Positions 44,181 to 53,338 are shown, counted from the first letter of the stretch. The stretch is DNA of 64,000 nucleotides from Rhizobium sp. CIAT894 (GCF_000172795.2 NZ_CP020947.1:2049001-2113000), one strand, 5' to 3'. Made by a program: numbers and translations. Notes: generated from the sequence alone by a model not told the origin.

Positions 44181-45016
44181 CAATGCTCTCCCGCCGCGTT
44201 GATTGCCCCGATCAGCGAAAGGGAGACCGTCTCGCACGCCTTCCGGTATTCTTCCGAGGTGCGGTAATGCTCGTCGCGTTCCAGGCTGGTGGTCAGCGGA
44301 ACATCGGCATGCACACGGCCGGGCCTTGCCTTCATCACCACGATGCGGTTCGAAAGATAGGCGGACTCATAGACCGAATGGGTGACGAAGATGACGGTGA
44401 TGCCTGTCGTCTTCCAGAGCCGCAGCACGTCGTCGTTCAGCTTCTGGCGGGTGATTTCGTCAAGTGCGGCGAAGGGCTCATCCATCAAAAGCAGCTTCGG
44501 TTTGGTCACCAGCGCGCGGGCGATCGAGACGCGCATCTTCATGCCGCCGGAAAGTTCGCGTGGATAGGCTTTGGCGAAATCCTGGAGGCCGACAGTGGTC
44601 AGCGCCTGCATGATCCCTTCATGCGCTGCCGCCTTCGAAACCCGCCTCAATCTCAGCGGCAGGTGGACATTGTCGAACACGTTCTTCCACGGCATCAGCG
44701 TCGGCTCCTGGAAGACGAAGCCGATATCGCCCTCCGGCAGGCCCCTGGAGTTGATGCGCGAACTCGGCCAGTCGATCGCCCCCGACGTCACGTCGCCAAG
44801 GCCGGCGATGATGCGCAGCGCCGTCGACTTGCCGCAGCCCGAAGGGCCGAGCAGGCTGACGAACTCGCCGCTTTCGACGGTAAGCGACATGTCGGAAAGG
44901 GCGACGGTGCCGCTGGAAAAGACCTTCGAGACCGACTGCATCACGACCAGCGGCCGCTTGCGCGTCTCTTGCGGGGATAAGGCCTGGACTTCTGCTAGCG
45001 GCATTGCTTGTCTCAT
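44180..45016 (-). CDS. ABC transporter ATP-binding protein, SsuB/TauB type
   Basis: ATPase of 278 residues. Walker A is [10 protein letters not shown], the Q-loop GFVFQEPTLMPWK, the signature LSGGMKMRVSIARALV, Walker B LLLMDEPFAALDEITRQKL and the H-loop VTHSVYES. EPTLMPWKNVFDN is typical of nitrate/sulfonate/taurine-class ATPases. A second ATG at 45004 is possible. It lies 59 bp after the binding-protein gene and is coupled to the permease. Confidence 0.92.
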   Translation of the reverse strand: MRQAMPLAEVQALSPQETRKRPLVVMQSVSKVFSSGTVALSDMSLTVESGEFVSLLGPSGCGKSTALRIIAGLGDVTSGAIDWPSSRINSRGLPEGDIGFVFQEPTLMPWKNVFDNVHLPLRLRRVSKAAAHEGIMQALTTVGLQDFAKAYPRELSGGMKMRVSIARALVTKPKLLLMDEPFAALDEITRQKLNDDVLRLWKTTGITVIFVTHSVYESAYLSNRIVVMKARPGRVHADVPLTTSLERDEHYRTSEEYRKACETVSLSLIGAINAAGEH

Positions 45017-45075
45017 TCACCAGGGAGGATGTGGTCCGCCGCCTCAGGCGGACCATCGGACGACGTCGGAGGGGC

Positions 45076-46092
45076 TTACTTCTTCATCGCCATTCCGGTG
45101 CTCTTGCAGACGAATTTCGTCGTGAAGGCCTTGCTGTAGTCTGTCTCCGGCTTGAACACCTTGATATCAACCATCTCGTCGAAGAACGCTTTGTAATGCG
45201 CGTCGGTGATGCACCCGATGCCCTTGTCCAGGCTGTCGCCGGATTCGATGATGCCGTATTCCTTCATCTTGGCGATCGAGTAGGCGATCTGGCCATCCGT
45301 CATTTCAGGATTGTCCTTCTTGATCAGCTCGTTCGCCTTGCTGTTGTCGCCGTAGAGGTAGTTGTACCAGCCCTCGATGGAGGCATCGACGAAGCGCTGG
45401 ACGACGTCCGGTTTGCTGTCGATCATCGTCTGCGTGGTGGTGATCATCGTCGAATAGGGCGAATAGCCGTTATCGGCGAGCAGGAAGACCTTCGGTTCGA
45501 AGCCGGCCTGCTTCTGGATCTCGTAGGGTTCGGAAGTGAGGTAGCCCTGCTGGGCGGATTGCTTGTCGGCAAGGAAGGGCGCGGGGCTGAAATTATAGGG
45601 CTTGTACTGCTCGTCCTTGAAGCCCTTGAAGTTCGCCTTCATCCATTCGAAATAGGTGAGGTAACCGTCCTTGCCGAGAAACAGCGTCTTGAGCTTGGCA
45701 AGATCTTCGAATTTGTCGATCCCTGCGTCGGGGTGTGCGATCAGGACCTGCGGATCCTTCTGGAAGATCGCCGCGACATCGACGAGCGGGATGCCCTGTT
45801 CGACAGCCGAGATCTCACCCTGCGGCCCACCCATGTAGAAATCGATCTTGCCGGAGATCAGCAGCGCGCTGTTGGCCGCGTTCGGGCCACCCTGCACGAT
45901 CGTGACGTCGAGGCCGTGTTTCGCATAGGTGCCGTCGGCGACCGCCTGGTAGAAGCCGCCGTGCTCGGCCTGCGCCAGCCAGTTCGTTCCGTAGCTGACC
46001 TTGTCGGCCGCATGCGCCGCGACGGCAGCGGCGAGCGCGCCACCAAAACCCATAAGGGCGGAAAAGACCGTATTCTTCATTGCATTGGGCAT
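45076..46092 (-). CDS. NMT1/THI5-like periplasmic binding protein
   Basis: Solute-binding protein of 338 residues with a signal peptide (KNTVFSALMGFGGALAAAVA, cleavage after AHA). The mature start VSYGTNWLAQAEHGGFYQAV followed by GLDVTIVQGGPNAANSALL is the NMT1/THI5 pattern. Such proteins bind pyrimidine-type precursors (HMP), riboflavin or other planar ring compounds. GGGGA lies about 9 bases before the ATG at 46092. It is the first gene of the operon, with a probable LysR operator about 80 bp upstream. Confidence 0.9.
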   Translation of the reverse strand: MPNAMKNTVFSALMGFGGALAAAVAAHAADKVSYGTNWLAQAEHGGFYQAVADGTYAKHGLDVTIVQGGPNAANSALLISGKIDFYMGGPQGEISAVEQGIPLVDVAAIFQKDPQVLIAHPDAGIDKFEDLAKLKTLFLGKDGYLTYFEWMKANFKGFKDEQYKPYNFSPAPFLADKQSAQQGYLTSEPYEIQKQAGFEPKVFLLADNGYSPYSTMITTTQTMIDSKPDVVQRFVDASIEGWYNYLYGDNSKANELIKKDNPEMTDGQIAYSIAKMKEYGIIESGDSLDKGIGCITDAHYKAFFDEMVDIKVFKPETDYSKAFTTKFVCKSTGMAMKK

Positions 46093-46171
46093 GATCAGCG
46101 TTCCCCTTTTGAGTTCGCAACGCCTGTGATGACGTCCGATTTTCTTCATTGGAGCGATTGCTTTGCTCTTT

Positions 46172-46210
46172 GAAAAGCATCAAATTTCGTGCGCAACGAT
46201 GCCTTTTTGG
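46172..46210. promoter_or_regulatory. Shared LysR-type operator, copy 1
   Basis: GAAAAGCATC (46172-46181) and CGATGCCTTTTTG (46197-46209) form an imperfect AAAAGCATC/GATGCCTTTT dyad around a 15-base spacer. The same 40-bp sequence occurs at 48091-48130 with 33 identical positions and no gaps. It lies 80 bp upstream of the binding-protein gene and 64 bp before the divergent LysR gene. Confidence 0.65.
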
Positions 46211-46273
46211 CATCTCAGCGGCAGCCTGTGCCTAATTTGTGCGTCTGCTTTATTTTCATGCAACGAGGTTGCG

Positions 46274-47224
46274 ATGCTGCATTCCAGAAAGCTCATCTAC
46301 ATCAATGAGATCGCCCGCACCGGTTCGATCCGCAAGGCGGCCGCGCGGCTGAATGTGGCGTCATCGGCGATCAACCGCCAGATTCTCGCGCTGGAGGAGG
46401 AGATGGGTGCGCCGCTTTTCGAGCGGCTGCCGCGCGGCCTGCGGCTGACGGCAGCCGGCGAACTCTGCATCGAACATATTCGCGAGGTGCTGAAGAATTA
46501 CGAGCGGCTGGAAGGGCGTATTCGCAGCCTCAAGATGCAGCAGGCCGGCAAGGTCCGCATCGTTACCACGGTTGGGCTTGCCGCCGGCCCGCTGCCTGAC
46601 ATCATCGCTCGGTTCCAGGCGGAGCATCCGCGCGTCTTCATGCAACTGCGCAATGACGCGGGCACGACGACGGTCAATCCAGTGCTGTCGGGCGAGGTGG
46701 ATATAGGCCTCGGCTTCAACATTCCGGCGACACCGGGCATCCGAACGCTTGGCAGTTTCGACATCCCGATCGGCGGGGTGCTGCCGCCCGGCCATCACCT
46801 GATCGGTTCAGGCCCGATCAATCTGGCGGATATCGTCCAGGAGCGCCTGGTGCTGGCCCAGCAGGGCACCAGCCTGCGTGATGTGATCAATCTGGCCTTG
46901 GCGCGCCTCGACGTGCATGTCGAGCCGGTGCTTGAAACCAATGCTTCGGAGATGCTGAAGAAGCTGGTCAAATCGGGGGCGGGGCTGACGATACTGAACC
47001 CGCTCGACGTCATCACCGAGTGCCGGCAGGGCGAACTCGTCTTCCGGCCGATCGCCGAGCCGCATGCGCGCCACCAGCCGATGAAGCTTTTTGCCCGCGC
47101 CCGTGCGCCGCTCGATTCCGCCACCAGCCTGTTCGTCGAATATCTGCTCGCCGAACTTGCCGGCCTCGTGCAGGAACTGCAGGCCAAGGGTCATATCGCG
47201 ATGGAAAAGCCTGTCGCCCCTTAG
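46274..47224 (+). CDS. LysR-family regulator of the nitrogen-compound regulon
   Basis: Regulator of about 316 residues. The N-terminal helix-turn-helix is GSIRKAAARLNVASSAINRQ followed by LRLTAAGELC. The effector domain contains GKVRIVTTVGLAAGPLPDI and a late GAGLTILNPLD. The ATG at 46274 is chosen because the family starts at LHSRKLIYINEIARTG, and GAGG is 5 bases upstream. It is divergent from the transporter/amidohydrolase operon and ends 15 bp from the convergent creatininase-like gene, with the shared operator before both. Confidence 0.9.
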   Translation: MLHSRKLIYINEIARTGSIRKAAARLNVASSAINRQILALEEEMGAPLFERLPRGLRLTAAGELCIEHIREVLKNYERLEGRIRSLKMQQAGKVRIVTTVGLAAGPLPDIIARFQAEHPRVFMQLRNDAGTTTVNPVLSGEVDIGLGFNIPATPGIRTLGSFDIPIGGVLPPGHHLIGSGPINLADIVQERLVLAQQGTSLRDVINLALARLDVHVEPVLETNASEMLKKLVKSGAGLTILNPLDVITECRQGELVFRPIAEPHARHQPMKLFARARAPLDSATSLFVEYLLAELAGLVQELQAKGHIAMEKPVAP

Positions 47225-47239
47225 GTGCTCTCGCCGGCG

Positions 47240-48037
47240 TTATTGTGAATAGAGGCTGGAAAGCGGATAGCGCTTCAGGTCGGACAGCAACTCGATGAAG
47301 CCCTTAACCTGATGGCGGCAGATCGCTTCGCCTTTCTCCGCCGTTCCGCGCGAGGCGTCGCCGACGACGCCGTGCGGATTGAGGTCATGGGCGATCCAGG
47401 CAAGCGAATGCGGCGGCAGCGGCTGGATATATCTCGATTGTCCGCGCATCCATTCGGCCTTGGAGGTGAAATTCTGCGCCTTGTCCATCCGCACCAGATC
47501 GGGGCGGAAATAGAGCATCAGCGAGGTCTCGACCTCGCCGCCATGGATGCCGTATTTCAACTCGTCTTCGCCGATCATGCCGTCGGGATGACCGAAGCGG
47601 CCCCATTGCGTCGAGATCACGGCCATCTGATAGCGGACGCGCAACTCGCGCGCGACGATGCTCATAATGTCGACATTGCCGCCATGCGAATTGACGATGA
47701 CCATCTTGCGGATGCCGGCTTCGGCAACCTTGGCGCCGATTGCCGTCCAGACGGGAATGAGCAGCTCAGCACCGAGCGACAGCGTTCCCGGCCCGTAGAT
47801 ATGTTCGTTCGCCTTGCCGATCTCCTGCGTCGGCAGAACCAGGAAATCGAGGTCGTCGGGCTTCTGTTTCCGCAGTTCGGCCAGCATGCCGTTGGCGATC
47901 GCCACATCGGTCGCGATCGGCAGGTGCGGGCCGTGCTGTTCGGTCGAGGCGATCGGCAGGATGGCAATGGTCGTGTCGGGCGAAAGTCCGGCGAAATCGG
48001 AGCTGTTCAGTTCGTTCCAGTAAAATGGCATCGCCAT
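47240..48037 (-). CDS. Creatininase-family hydrolase
   Basis: Metal-dependent hydrolase of 265 residues. STEQHGPHLPIATD is the creatininase metal motif (Glu-x-His and the second His), and VNSHGGN and GGEVETSLMLYF complete the site. Family members hydrolyse creatinine, or formamide/lactam rings such as in flavin and F420 biosynthesis. The ATG at 48037 follows GAGAGG by 7 bases. It faces the LysR gene and has its own copy of the shared operator 54 bp upstream, so it probably belongs to the same pathway. Confidence 0.87.
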   Translation of the reverse strand: MAMPFYWNELNSSDFAGLSPDTTIAILPIASTEQHGPHLPIATDVAIANGMLAELRKQKPDDLDFLVLPTQEIGKANEHIYGPGTLSLGAELLIPVWTAIGAKVAEAGIRKMVIVNSHGGNVDIMSIVARELRVRYQMAVISTQWGRFGHPDGMIGEDELKYGIHGGEVETSLMLYFRPDLVRMDKAQNFTSKAEWMRGQSRYIQPLPPHSLAWIAHDLNPHGVVGDASRGTAEKGEAICRHQVKGFIELLSDLKRYPLSSLYSQ

Positions 48038-48090
48038 CGCCGCGCCTCTCATTGCCGTTTCGACAGTGAGTAGGAAATATCGCTGCACGC

Positions 48091-48129
48091 GAAAAGCATC
48101 AATTTGCGCCCGCACCGATGCCTTTTTGC
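48091..48129. promoter_or_regulatory. Shared LysR-type operator, copy 2
   Basis: GAAAAGCATCAATTTGCGCC and then CGCACCGATGCCTTTTTGC match the box at 46172-46210 at 33 of 40 positions without gaps and in the same orientation. It lies 54 bp upstream of the creatininase-like gene start. The conserved halves are AAAAGCATC and CGATGCCTTTTTG. Confidence 0.65.
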
Positions 48130-48279
48130 GGATGATGCCGCAGCGACGGTCGCCCAGAGGGCAGGCGGCACTGTCGCATGATCCCTGGATGCGGGCGGAA
48201 TTCACTGAAGCCATTGCGCTGACGCGTCTGCAATGGTTTGCTGGCGTCTCTGCAAGTCAGCGCTCTTCGGTGATTCCCA

Positions 48280-48759
48280 ATGTTCGATATTCTGTGGCGC
48301 GGCCTGGCGATTGGCGCCGGCGCAACCATCCTTATGGACCTTTGGGCGATCGTGCTCACCAAGGTCTTCGGCCAGACGCCGCCCAACTGGGCGCCGGTCG
48401 GCCGCTGGTTCTGGCATCTTCGCCGCGGCAAGGTTTTTCACGACAGCATCGCCGATGCCGAGCTCTATGAGCATGAACTGGCGCTCGGCTGGATCAGCCA
48501 CTACGCCGTCGGCATTCTCTATGGCGTGATCTTTGCGCTCATCATGGGGCAGGGCTGGCTCGCCGCCCCGACATTTCTGCCTGCCTGGATCTTCGGCATC
48601 ATCACCGTCGGGGCAGGGTGGTTCCTGCTGCAGCCGGGCCTCGGCACCGGCTGGGCCGCGTCCAAACATCCGACACCGAACAAGGTCCGGTGCTTCAATC
48701 TGTTGGCGCATACGGTGTTTGCATTGGGGCTTTACGGGACCGCGTTGATCCTGCGCTGA
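48280..48759 (+). CDS. DUF2938 membrane protein
   Basis: A 159-residue protein with about four membrane helices. The start GLAIGAGATILMDLWAIVL and the segment PNWAPVGRWFWHLRRGKVFH are typical of DUF2938. It ends with VFALGLYGTALILR. Function is unknown. It is a single gene followed directly by a palindromic repeat that carries an insertion sequence. Confidence 0.87.
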   Translation: MFDILWRGLAIGAGATILMDLWAIVLTKVFGQTPPNWAPVGRWFWHLRRGKVFHDSIADAELYEHELALGWISHYAVGILYGVIFALIMGQGWLAAPTFLPAWIFGIITVGAGWFLLQPGLGTGWAASKHPTPNKVRCFNLLAHTVFALGLYGTALILR

Positions 48760-48917
48760 GATTGCCAAAAACCCCTCCCCAACCCCTCCCCACAGGGGGG
48801 AGGGACTAAGCTGTGGTTTCCGGCGGCGACCAAAAGCAGAAGTCTTGCTGGTTGTTACCGTTCGACGGATTGATACGATAGAGTTTATGTGAAGCGGTGC
48901 AGCATCTTAGTCCCTCC

Positions 48918-48927
48918 CCCTTGTGGG
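48918..48927. repeat. Left target-site duplication
   Basis: CCCTTGTGGG immediately before the left end of the insertion sequence is repeated exactly at 50093-50102, immediately after its right end. A 10-bp duplication fits ISAs1-family transposition. Confidence 0.8.
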
Positions 48928-50092
48928 CAGGGCTATCGCATATGAGCGATGAGGGAGATAAGGAACTGATCGTCCCATCCCGCCTTTTTGATTTTGCGTC
49001 GGATGGATGCCTTATCTGGGTGGGATCGGATGAGGTTGAGGGCGATCTTGCGCAGCAGTGCGATGTTTGCCGGCCCGTGATCCTTTCTGTTTCTGGCGGC
49101 ATCCTCGCGGAACTGGACGTCGAGCACCCAATGCAGTTTGTTTTCGATCTCCCAATGGGTTCGGGTCACCTCGATGAGGGCGGCGGCCGACATGACCGTG
49201 GAGAGCAGGAAGTAGCGGACATGGCTGGTCAGGCGGCCATCGGCATGGCGGCTGGTGGCCTCGACGGAGCCGATGGCTTGCAGGCCGGGAAAGTCAATAT
49301 CATCGACGGCGACGATGCTGGCGCGGCGGCTGTCGATGCGATCATGGTCGTTCTCGGCGGCGGTCTGGATGCTGTCGAGCGGCTCGATATCGTCAAGGCG
49401 GGCAATCGCCTGGGCCAGCAGGCCGGGTTGGTTGCCTTTCAGCGCCAGGGCATAGTCGCCGCCGGTGGCCAGGATGGCGCGGGCCGTGTCGGCGCGGCAA
49501 TGCAGAGCATCGGCCGTGACGATGGCGCCTTCGAGCGACAGAAGCGCAAGCGCCTTGAGCACGCCTTGCACCTCGTTGCGGCGCGGTGCGGTCTGTTGGC
49601 CGATGACCAGGCCGCAACCGGCGGCCCAGACGTTGACGAGGTGCAGCGGCGTCGCCTTGGCACCGCGCTTATAGGCGCCGCGCACCGCTTTGCCGTCGAC
49701 CGCCACCACGCCTTCGATGCCTTTTGCAAAGGCTTCGGTAAAGCGGCGGAAGGCGGCTTCGAAGGCATCCGGATTGAGGCAGCGGAATACGGTGGAGAAC
49801 GTGTCATGGCTGGGAATGCCGTAGGGCAGCGGCACGATCGTCTTGAGCCACCTCTTCTTGGAGATGCCGAAGTCGGCCATGTCGGCACAGCTTTCGGCGC
49901 CGCAGACGATCGCGGCAATGGCAATGAACAGGATCGACATCAGCGGATGGCGCGTATTGCGCCCCCGAGGGTCGGGCAAAGCTTTAAAACAGGCGGCAAA
50001 TCGATCCATCCGACCCTCCAAATCAACAGAGAGCCTTTGAATCGATCTGCCTCAATAAAACAACTGCTTACCGCCTATATGCGATTCCCCTG
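48928..50092. mobile_element. Complete ISAs1-family insertion sequence
   Basis: This 1,165-bp element has terminal inverted repeats CAGGGCTATCGCATATGAGC (left, 48928 on) and CAGGGGAATCGCATATAGGC (right, reverse complement ending at 50092), with 20 of the first 25 positions matching. It contains one intact transposase gene and is flanked by a perfect 10-bp target duplication. Intact ends, target repeat and open frame suggest a recent insertion. It lies in the right arm of a palindromic repeat and breaks no gene. Confidence 0.9.
48933..50021 (-). CDS. ISAs1-family (H-repeat) transposase
   Basis: Transposase of 362 residues. The N-terminal domain starts FKALPDPRGRNTRHPLMSIL, as in H-rpt/ISAs1 proteins. 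The catalytic Asp-Asp-Glu are in VVAVDGKAVRG, IVTADALHC and THWEIENKLHWVLDV. Conserved DHGPANIALLRKIALN follows. All three residues are present, so the enzyme should be active. Its stop codon lies inside the left inverted repeat, as is usual in this compact family. Confidence 0.93.
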   Translation of the reverse strand: MEGRMDRFAACFKALPDPRGRNTRHPLMSILFIAIAAIVCGAESCADMADFGISKKRWLKTIVPLPYGIPSHDTFSTVFRCLNPDAFEAAFRRFTEAFAKGIEGVVAVDGKAVRGAYKRGAKATPLHLVNVWAAGCGLVIGQQTAPRRNEVQGVLKALALLSLEGAIVTADALHCRADTARAILATGGDYALALKGNQPGLLAQAIARLDDIEPLDSIQTAAENDHDRIDSRRASIVAVDDIDFPGLQAIGSVEATSRHADGRLTSHVRYFLLSTVMSAAALIEVTRTHWEIENKLHWVLDVQFREDAARNRKDHGPANIALLRKIALNLIRSHPDKASIRRKIKKAGWDDQFLISLIAHMR

Positions 50093-50102
50093 CCCTTGTG
50101 GG
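50093..50102. repeat. Right target-site duplication
   Basis: CCCTTGTGGG, identical to 48918-48927, directly follows the right inverted repeat of the insertion sequence. Confidence 0.8.
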
Positions 50103-50145
50103 GAGGGGTTGGGGAGGGGTCTTTTGGTTCCCCGAAAGCCCTATC

Positions 50146-50787
<642 letters not shown>

Positions 50788-50804
50788 TCTCTTTCCTCCT
50801 GAAA

Positions 50805-51905
50805 TTATTTCGCCAGCCGTCCGTCGACGATGGATTGGGACAGCGGGGCAGGGCGCTCCACCGCCGTTGATATCGCCACTGTCCGGCCGGTCGCAGACGC
50901 GGTGTGGAACGCTTCCATGACTTCGAGCACATGCAGTGCCAGATCGCCATTGGCGCGATGCGGCCGGTTGGAGCGGATCGCATGCGCCATGTCGGCGACG
51001 CCGAGCGAGCGATAGTTGCCGTCGGCATAGGGTGCGGCGAGCGGCTGCTCCTCGAAGGCGCCGCCCTTCTTCAGATATTCGACCGGGCCTTCGAATTTGT
51101 TGGGATCGGGCACAATAAGCGTGCCCTCGGTGCCGTAGACCTCGATCGGCACATGCTTGTGGCCGGCGACGTCGAAGCTCATGGCGATCTGCACGACGGC
51201 GCCGTTGGCAAAGGCCATCATGCCGACGACATGGGTCGGCACCTGCACAGGAATGCGCTCGCCGTTGCGCGGCTCGCTGGTAACAAGCCGTTCGGCGCGC
51301 GGCGTCGTCGCAAAGCCCGCCACTTGCGCAACCGGCCCGAGAAGATTGACGAGGTCGGTGATGTAATAGGGACCCATGTCGAGCATCGGACCGCCGCCGA
51401 CCTCGTAGAAGAAGGCGGGGTTCGGGTGCCAGCGTTCATGGCCGGGGCACATGAAGCTCGCCGAGCCGCCGACCGGCTGGCCGATGACGCCCTGGTCGAT
51501 CAGAGCACGCGCAGTCTGGTGGCCGCCGCCGAGGAAGGTGTCGGGCGCCGCACCGATGCGGAGATGCCTGGCCTTGGCGGCCTCGGCCAATTTTTTCCCT
51601 TCCGCGAAATTAATCCCCAGCGGCTTTTCCGAATAGGTATGTTTGCCGGCTTCGAGTGCCCGTAGCGCAACGGCGACATGGGCCTTGGGGATCGTCAGAT
51701 TGACGATGATCTCGACCTTAGGGTCGGAAAACAGCTCCTCAACCGTTTTTGCCGGAACGTTGAACTCCTTGGCCTTGGCTTCTGCCAGCTCGCGGTTGAG
51801 GTCAGCGACGCCGCGGATGTCGAGAATGGGAAAGGATGCCATCGCTTTGAGATAGGCGCCCGAAATATTGCCGCATCCGATGATGCCGATACCGACTCTT
51901 TCCAT
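50805..51905 (-). CDS. Gfo/Idh/MocA-family NAD(P)-dependent dehydrogenase
   Basis: A 366-residue oxidoreductase. The Rossmann motif is VGIGIIGCGNISGAYLKAM; the catalytic-region Lys is in TYSEKPLGINF, and GGPMLDMGPYYITDLVNLLG is the substrate-domain motif. It probably oxidises or epimerises a sugar, like ThuB, which forms 3-keto-disaccharides. The ATG at 51905 has GGAGG upstream and matches family length; 52025 would overlap the ROK gene. It is coupled in transcription with the ThuA-like gene. Confidence 0.9.
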   Translation of the reverse strand: MERVGIGIIGCGNISGAYLKAMASFPILDIRGVADLNRELAEAKAKEFNVPAKTVEELFSDPKVEIIVNLTIPKAHVAVALRALEAGKHTYSEKPLGINFAEGKKLAEAAKARHLRIGAAPDTFLGGGHQTARALIDQGVIGQPVGGSASFMCPGHERWHPNPAFFYEVGGGPMLDMGPYYITDLVNLLGPVAQVAGFATTPRAERLVTSEPRNGERIPVQVPTHVVGMMAFANGAVVQIAMSFDVAGHKHVPIEVYGTEGTLIVPDPNKFEGPVEYLKKGGAFEEQPLAAPYADGNYRSLGVADMAHAIRSNRPHRANGDLALHVLEVMEAFHTASATGRTVAISTAVERPAPLSQSIVDGRLAK

Positions 51906-51939
51906 GAATTCCTCCATCTGATCGTGATTGTGACGCCCG

Positions 51940-53139
51940 TCAGAGCGCCGGCCCGGTCGTGCTCCAGGGCGATTCGTAGAGTTCGTAGAGCGCCACGGCA
52001 GCCGCGCCCTGCGCCCAGAAATCATCGCTCGAATCGTCGAAGACGAGTTCGCTCACCCCCTTCAGCGAGGGCGGAATGGCGAGCGCATAGGCATCGCGCA
52101 GGCTGTTCAAAAAGGGTTCGCCAAGTGCGAGACTCGATCCCACCAGGATGACCCGCGGCGGCGCAAACAGCGTGACGATGTTGGCGATGGTCAATCCCAC
52201 CGCTTCGCCGGCGCGGATGGCGGCGCCGATCAGCCGGTCGTCATCGGCCTTGATCAGCGCCTGGGCATGGGTCATGCCGCGCCCGAGCCGGATGGCTTCG
52301 GCAAAACGCCCGTCGGCCTGCTGTTCGCCGAGGATCGCGCTTTCGCCGGCCTGGCTGAAAAGCCGCACCACGCCGTTCGGTCCCATGCCGAGCACGAGAT
52401 CGCCGAGATTGTGGCTGAGGCCACCGGCGCCGCGGAACAGGCGATTGCCGTGCAACACGCCGAGCCCCAGCGTTTGTTCCAGTGAAATCAACACCATATC
52501 CTCGAGATCCCTGGCTCTTCCGAACCAGTGATGGCCGAGCGTGATGGCATGGGCGTCGCTCTCGACGATGGTCGGGGTCGATAGCCGCGTCGACATTTCG
52601 GCGGCGAAATCGACATTGGTGTCGCGGAAGATCGGGCTGCTTCTGATGTAGCCGGTGCGGTGCTCGATGACGCCGGGAAAGCCGAGGCAGACGCTGTCGA
52701 CATCTTCGAGCGACAGTCCGGCATCGACGACGCAGCGCCTGACCCCGTCCTCGACGAGATCGGCGATGACGCCGATCGGCTGCCGGTCGATACGGATCGG
52801 CAAAGCGAGCTTCGACAATACGTCGCCGCGGAAATTGGTGACCACGAACACCATTCTATTGGCGGCGATCTTGCCGCCGACGACGCGGGCGGCATCCGGA
52901 TTGAGTTCCAGCGCCACACGCGGCCGCCCCCGCACCGCCTCATTGCGGATATCGCCTTCATGGCGCGGCAGGATCAATCCGTCGTCGAGCAGCGAGGCGG
53001 TAATGGCCGAGACGGTCGTGGTGGAAAGCTCGGTCCGTTCGCTGATCTCTATCCGCGAGATCGGACCATGGCGCCGGATAGTATCGAGCACGTTCAAGCG
53101 GTTGATCGCTCGCATCAATTCTGGATCTGCGGTCTTCAT
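51940..53139 (-). CDS. ROK-family transcriptional regulator (NagC/XylR type)
   Basis: A 399-residue repressor with an N-terminal winged helix (HGPISRIEISERTELSTTTV, about residues 20-39) and a ROK sugar-binding domain (VVGGKIAANRMVFVVTN; VCLGFPGVIEHRTGYI). The usual ROK zinc site Cys-x-Cys-x5-Cys is missing: the segment after SHNLGDLVLGMGPNG has no Cys. It lies upstream of the dehydrogenase/ThuA genes and divergent from the sugar ABC operon, and probably represses both until inducer sugar binds. Confidence 0.9.
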   Translation of the reverse strand: MKTADPELMRAINRLNVLDTIRRHGPISRIEISERTELSTTTVSAITASLLDDGLILPRHEGDIRNEAVRGRPRVALELNPDAARVVGGKIAANRMVFVVTNFRGDVLSKLALPIRIDRQPIGVIADLVEDGVRRCVVDAGLSLEDVDSVCLGFPGVIEHRTGYIRSSPIFRDTNVDFAAEMSTRLSTPTIVESDAHAITLGHHWFGRARDLEDMVLISLEQTLGLGVLHGNRLFRGAGGLSHNLGDLVLGMGPNGVVRLFSQAGESAILGEQQADGRFAEAIRLGRGMTHAQALIKADDDRLIGAAIRAGEAVGLTIANIVTLFAPPRVILVGSSLALGEPFLNSLRDAYALAIPPSLKGVSELVFDDSSDDFWAQGAAAVALYELYESPWSTTGPAL

Positions 53140-53338
53140 GAAAAACTAGCCGGCATTGTTTGTTGGGCGGAAGCCAATATTTTTAACGGGTTACGAAATA
53201 AATAGCAGGCAATTCCGTGGGGCTGTCAAGCGCATTTGCTAAAAATAGCCGCAGTTGGGTTGACATCTGGCGCAAGCTCCGTTGAATTATTCCGCATAGG
53301 GGAAAAATTATGAGGATAGGTCCCCTGGGAGGAAAATC
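53140..53338. promoter_or_regulatory. Divergent ROK / sugar ABC promoter region
   Basis: This 199-bp region between divergent genes is AT-rich at 53145-53215. AAAATTATGAGG near 53304-53315 and GGGAGGAAAATC before 53339 are seen; the latter is the ABC operon ribosome-binding site. No clear ROK dyad is resolved by eye. Confidence 0.45.

Larger units (their letters stand above)
48765..50127. repeat. Palindromic intergenic repeat interrupted by the insertion sequence
   Basis: The left arm (48765-48810, CCAAAAACCCCTCCCCAACC and onward to GGGACTAAG) is the inverted copy of a right arm that starts CTTAGTCCC at 48906. The right arm resumes after the insertion sequence as GGAGGGGTTGGGGAGGGG, ending CTTTTGG at 50127. 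Without the insertion the element would span about 190 bp with long GC-rich arms and a 95-bp centre. Confidence 0.75.

Noticed and set aside
39598..48037. Calling the regulon a creatinine degradation pathway
   Set aside because: A creatininase-family gene and a CodA-like deaminase are suggestive, but creatinase, sarcosine oxidase and N-methylhydantoinase genes are absent and both families are broad.
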